From NCBI GenBank assembly GCA_045648785.1, contig JAZROP010000042.1, positions 1 to 5,358 of the forward strand: a stretch of 5,358 nt of DNA, in the 5' to 3' direction. Positions within the stretch are counted from its first letter, which is position 1. Each line of letters begins with the position of its first letter. The notes beneath the pieces are model-generated. The model worked only from the letters and a program-made list of their open reading frames with translations. It was not told the origin of the DNA and ran no database searches. The DNA is from RGIG7450 sp045648785 (GTDB taxonomy: Bacteria; Bacillota; Clostridia; RUG12999). Positions 4,363-5,358 of this stretch are shown piece by piece. The position numbers and the translations under genes were made by a program.

Positions 4363-5358
4363 ATGGCATTATTTGAAAGTTATGAAAGAAGAATTAAACA
4401 GATAAATGAAGAACTTGCAAAACACGGCATTTCTTCTATCGAAGAAGCAAAAGCTATCTGTGACGAAAAAGGCATAGATGTTTATAACATGGTTAAAGGC
4501 ATTCAGCCCATCTGCTTTGAAAACGCTTGCTGGGCATACATTGTAGGCGCAGCTATCGCTATTAAAGATGGTTGCACAAAAGCTGCTGACGCTGCTGAAA
4601 AAATTGGTCTTGGTCTGCAGGCATTCTGCATCCCCGGTTCTGTTGCTGATGACAGAAAAGTTGGTATCGGTCATGGTAACCTGGGCGCAATGCTCTTAAG
4701 AGAAGAAACAAAATGTTTCGCATTCCTCGCAGGTCACGAATCCTTCGCTGCTGCTGAAGGTGCTATTGGTCTTGCAAAAAGTGCTAACAAAGCAAGGAAA
4801 GAAGATTTAAGAGTAATCCTCAACGGTCTTGGTAAAGATGCTGCTCAGATTATCTCCAGAATCAATGGCTTTACATATGTTCAGACTCAGTTTGACTATT
4901 ATACAGGCGAAGTAAAAGTTATTAAAGAAACAGCTTACTCCAAGGGTGAAAGAGCAAAAGTTCGTTGCTACGGCGCGGACGATGTTCGTGAAGGAGTTGC
5001 AATTATGCATCTTGAAGGTGTTGATGTTTCCATCACAGGTAACTCCACCAACCCCACAAGATTCCAGCATCCTGTTGCAGGTACATATAAGAAAGAATGT
5101 ATCCTCCAGGGTAAAAAATACTTCTCTGTTGCATCCGGCGGCGGTACAGGCCGTACACTCCACCCGGACAATATGGCAGCAGGTCCCGCTTCCTACGGTA
5201 TGACAGATACAATGGGACGTATGCACTCTGACGCTCAGTTTGCAGGTTCATCTTCAGTTCCCGCTCACGTAGAAATGATGGGACTTATCGGCGCAGGTAA
5301 CAACCCCATGGTTGGTATGACTGTTGCTGTAGCAGTTGCTGTTGAAGAAGCAATGAAA
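4363..5358 (+). CDS. GGGtGRT family protein (3' end beyond window)
   Basis: 332 residues are visible and the frame is still open at the right edge. The start is supported by GGGAGG (4347-4352), 10 nt upstream. The name-giving motif GGGTGRT is at residues 259-265, within FSVASGGGTGRTLHPDN; it is glycine-rich and could bind phosphate, but that is inference. Other family-like stretches are IGHGNLGAMLLREETKCFAF (102-121), FQHPVAGTYKKECILQGKKY (234-253) and the end with MMGLIGAGNNPMVGMTVAVA (305-324). Eight Cys are present (33, 51, 56, 71, 89, 118, 202, 246), and C51/C56/C71/C89 lie near one another. No signal peptide or membrane segment is evident. It is probably within a few residues of its end, since family members are of about this length. 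The gene follows the NifU-like one by 24 bp without a terminator and shares its codon bias, so the two form an operon. The biochemical role is not known to me; an Fe-S or redox-linked function is inferred from the neighbour. Confidence 0.93.
   Translation, partial: MALFESYERRIKQINEELAKHGISSIEEAKAICDEKGIDVYNMVKGIQPICFENACWAYIVGAAIAIKDGCTKAADAAEKIGLGLQAFCIPGSVADDRKVGIGHGNLGAMLLREETKCFAFLAGHESFAAAEGAIGLAKSANKARKEDLRVILNGLGKDAAQIISRINGFTYVQTQFDYYTGEVKVIKETAYSKGERAKVRCYGADDVREGVAIMHLEGVDVSITGNSTNPTRFQHPVAGTYKKECILQGKKYFSVASGGGTGRTLHPDNMAAGPASYGMTDTMGRMHSDAQFAGSSSVPAHVEMMGLIGAGNNPMVGMTVAVAVAVEEAMK

Noticed and set aside
4807..5226. Long open frame on the minus strand, with other antisense frames at 3943-4332 and 4369-4674
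   Set aside because: They lie opposite strongly recognised genes, have Cys-rich, low-quality protein sequence and no ribosome site. They arise from the biased codons of the plus-strand genes.

Overview
The window looks like chromosomal DNA of a low-to-mid GC, Gram-positive anaerobe of the Clostridia, probably an uncultured gut-type lineage. This rests on strong AGGAG-type ribosome binding sites, TTGACA/TATAAT promoters with 17 bp spacers, short hairpin plus U-tract terminators, a CCA-encoding tRNA gene, and protein families typical of Clostridia: GGGtGRT protein, NifU-like scaffold, copper-amine-oxidase-like N-terminal domain fused to a C39-like peptidase, and stand-alone PqqD. The genus cannot be fixed from the sequence alone.

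Left part (1-800): the 3' portion of a zinc N-acetylmuramoyl-L-alanine amidase of the phage endolysin type runs in from the left edge and ends at a strong terminator. A short spacer follows with a tandem TTACTAACA repeat. Then comes a complete tRNA-Thr(GGT) gene on the minus strand with its own promoter and terminator. The tRNA 3' end faces the amidase, which is the geometry of a mobile element inserted at a tRNA, but no second attachment site is inside the window.

Middle part (840-3550): a secreted two-domain protein on the minus strand is transcribed divergently from a tight three-gene plus-strand operon. The two promoters sit back to back, with -35 hexamers only 10 bp apart. The operon encodes an HPr-kinase-like P-loop protein, a stand-alone PqqD/RRE-fold protein and a small S24/S26 (signal-peptidase-like) Ser-His peptidase. 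The last two genes overlap by ATGA, and a terminator closes the unit. Kinase, peptide-binding protein and protease suggest recognition, phosphorylation and cleavage of a peptide or protein substrate. No precursor peptide is visible here, so this is the best candidate for a poorly described system.

Right part (3551-5358): a consensus-like extended -10 promoter drives a NifU/IscU-N-like protein and, 24 bp downstream, a GGGtGRT-family protein that runs off the right edge almost complete. Codon use in these two genes (ATC, CTC, CCC, TCC, GGT, GCT) differs from the operon before them and suggests high expression. The pair probably works together in an iron-sulfur or metal-linked process, but the function of GGGtGRT is unknown to me.
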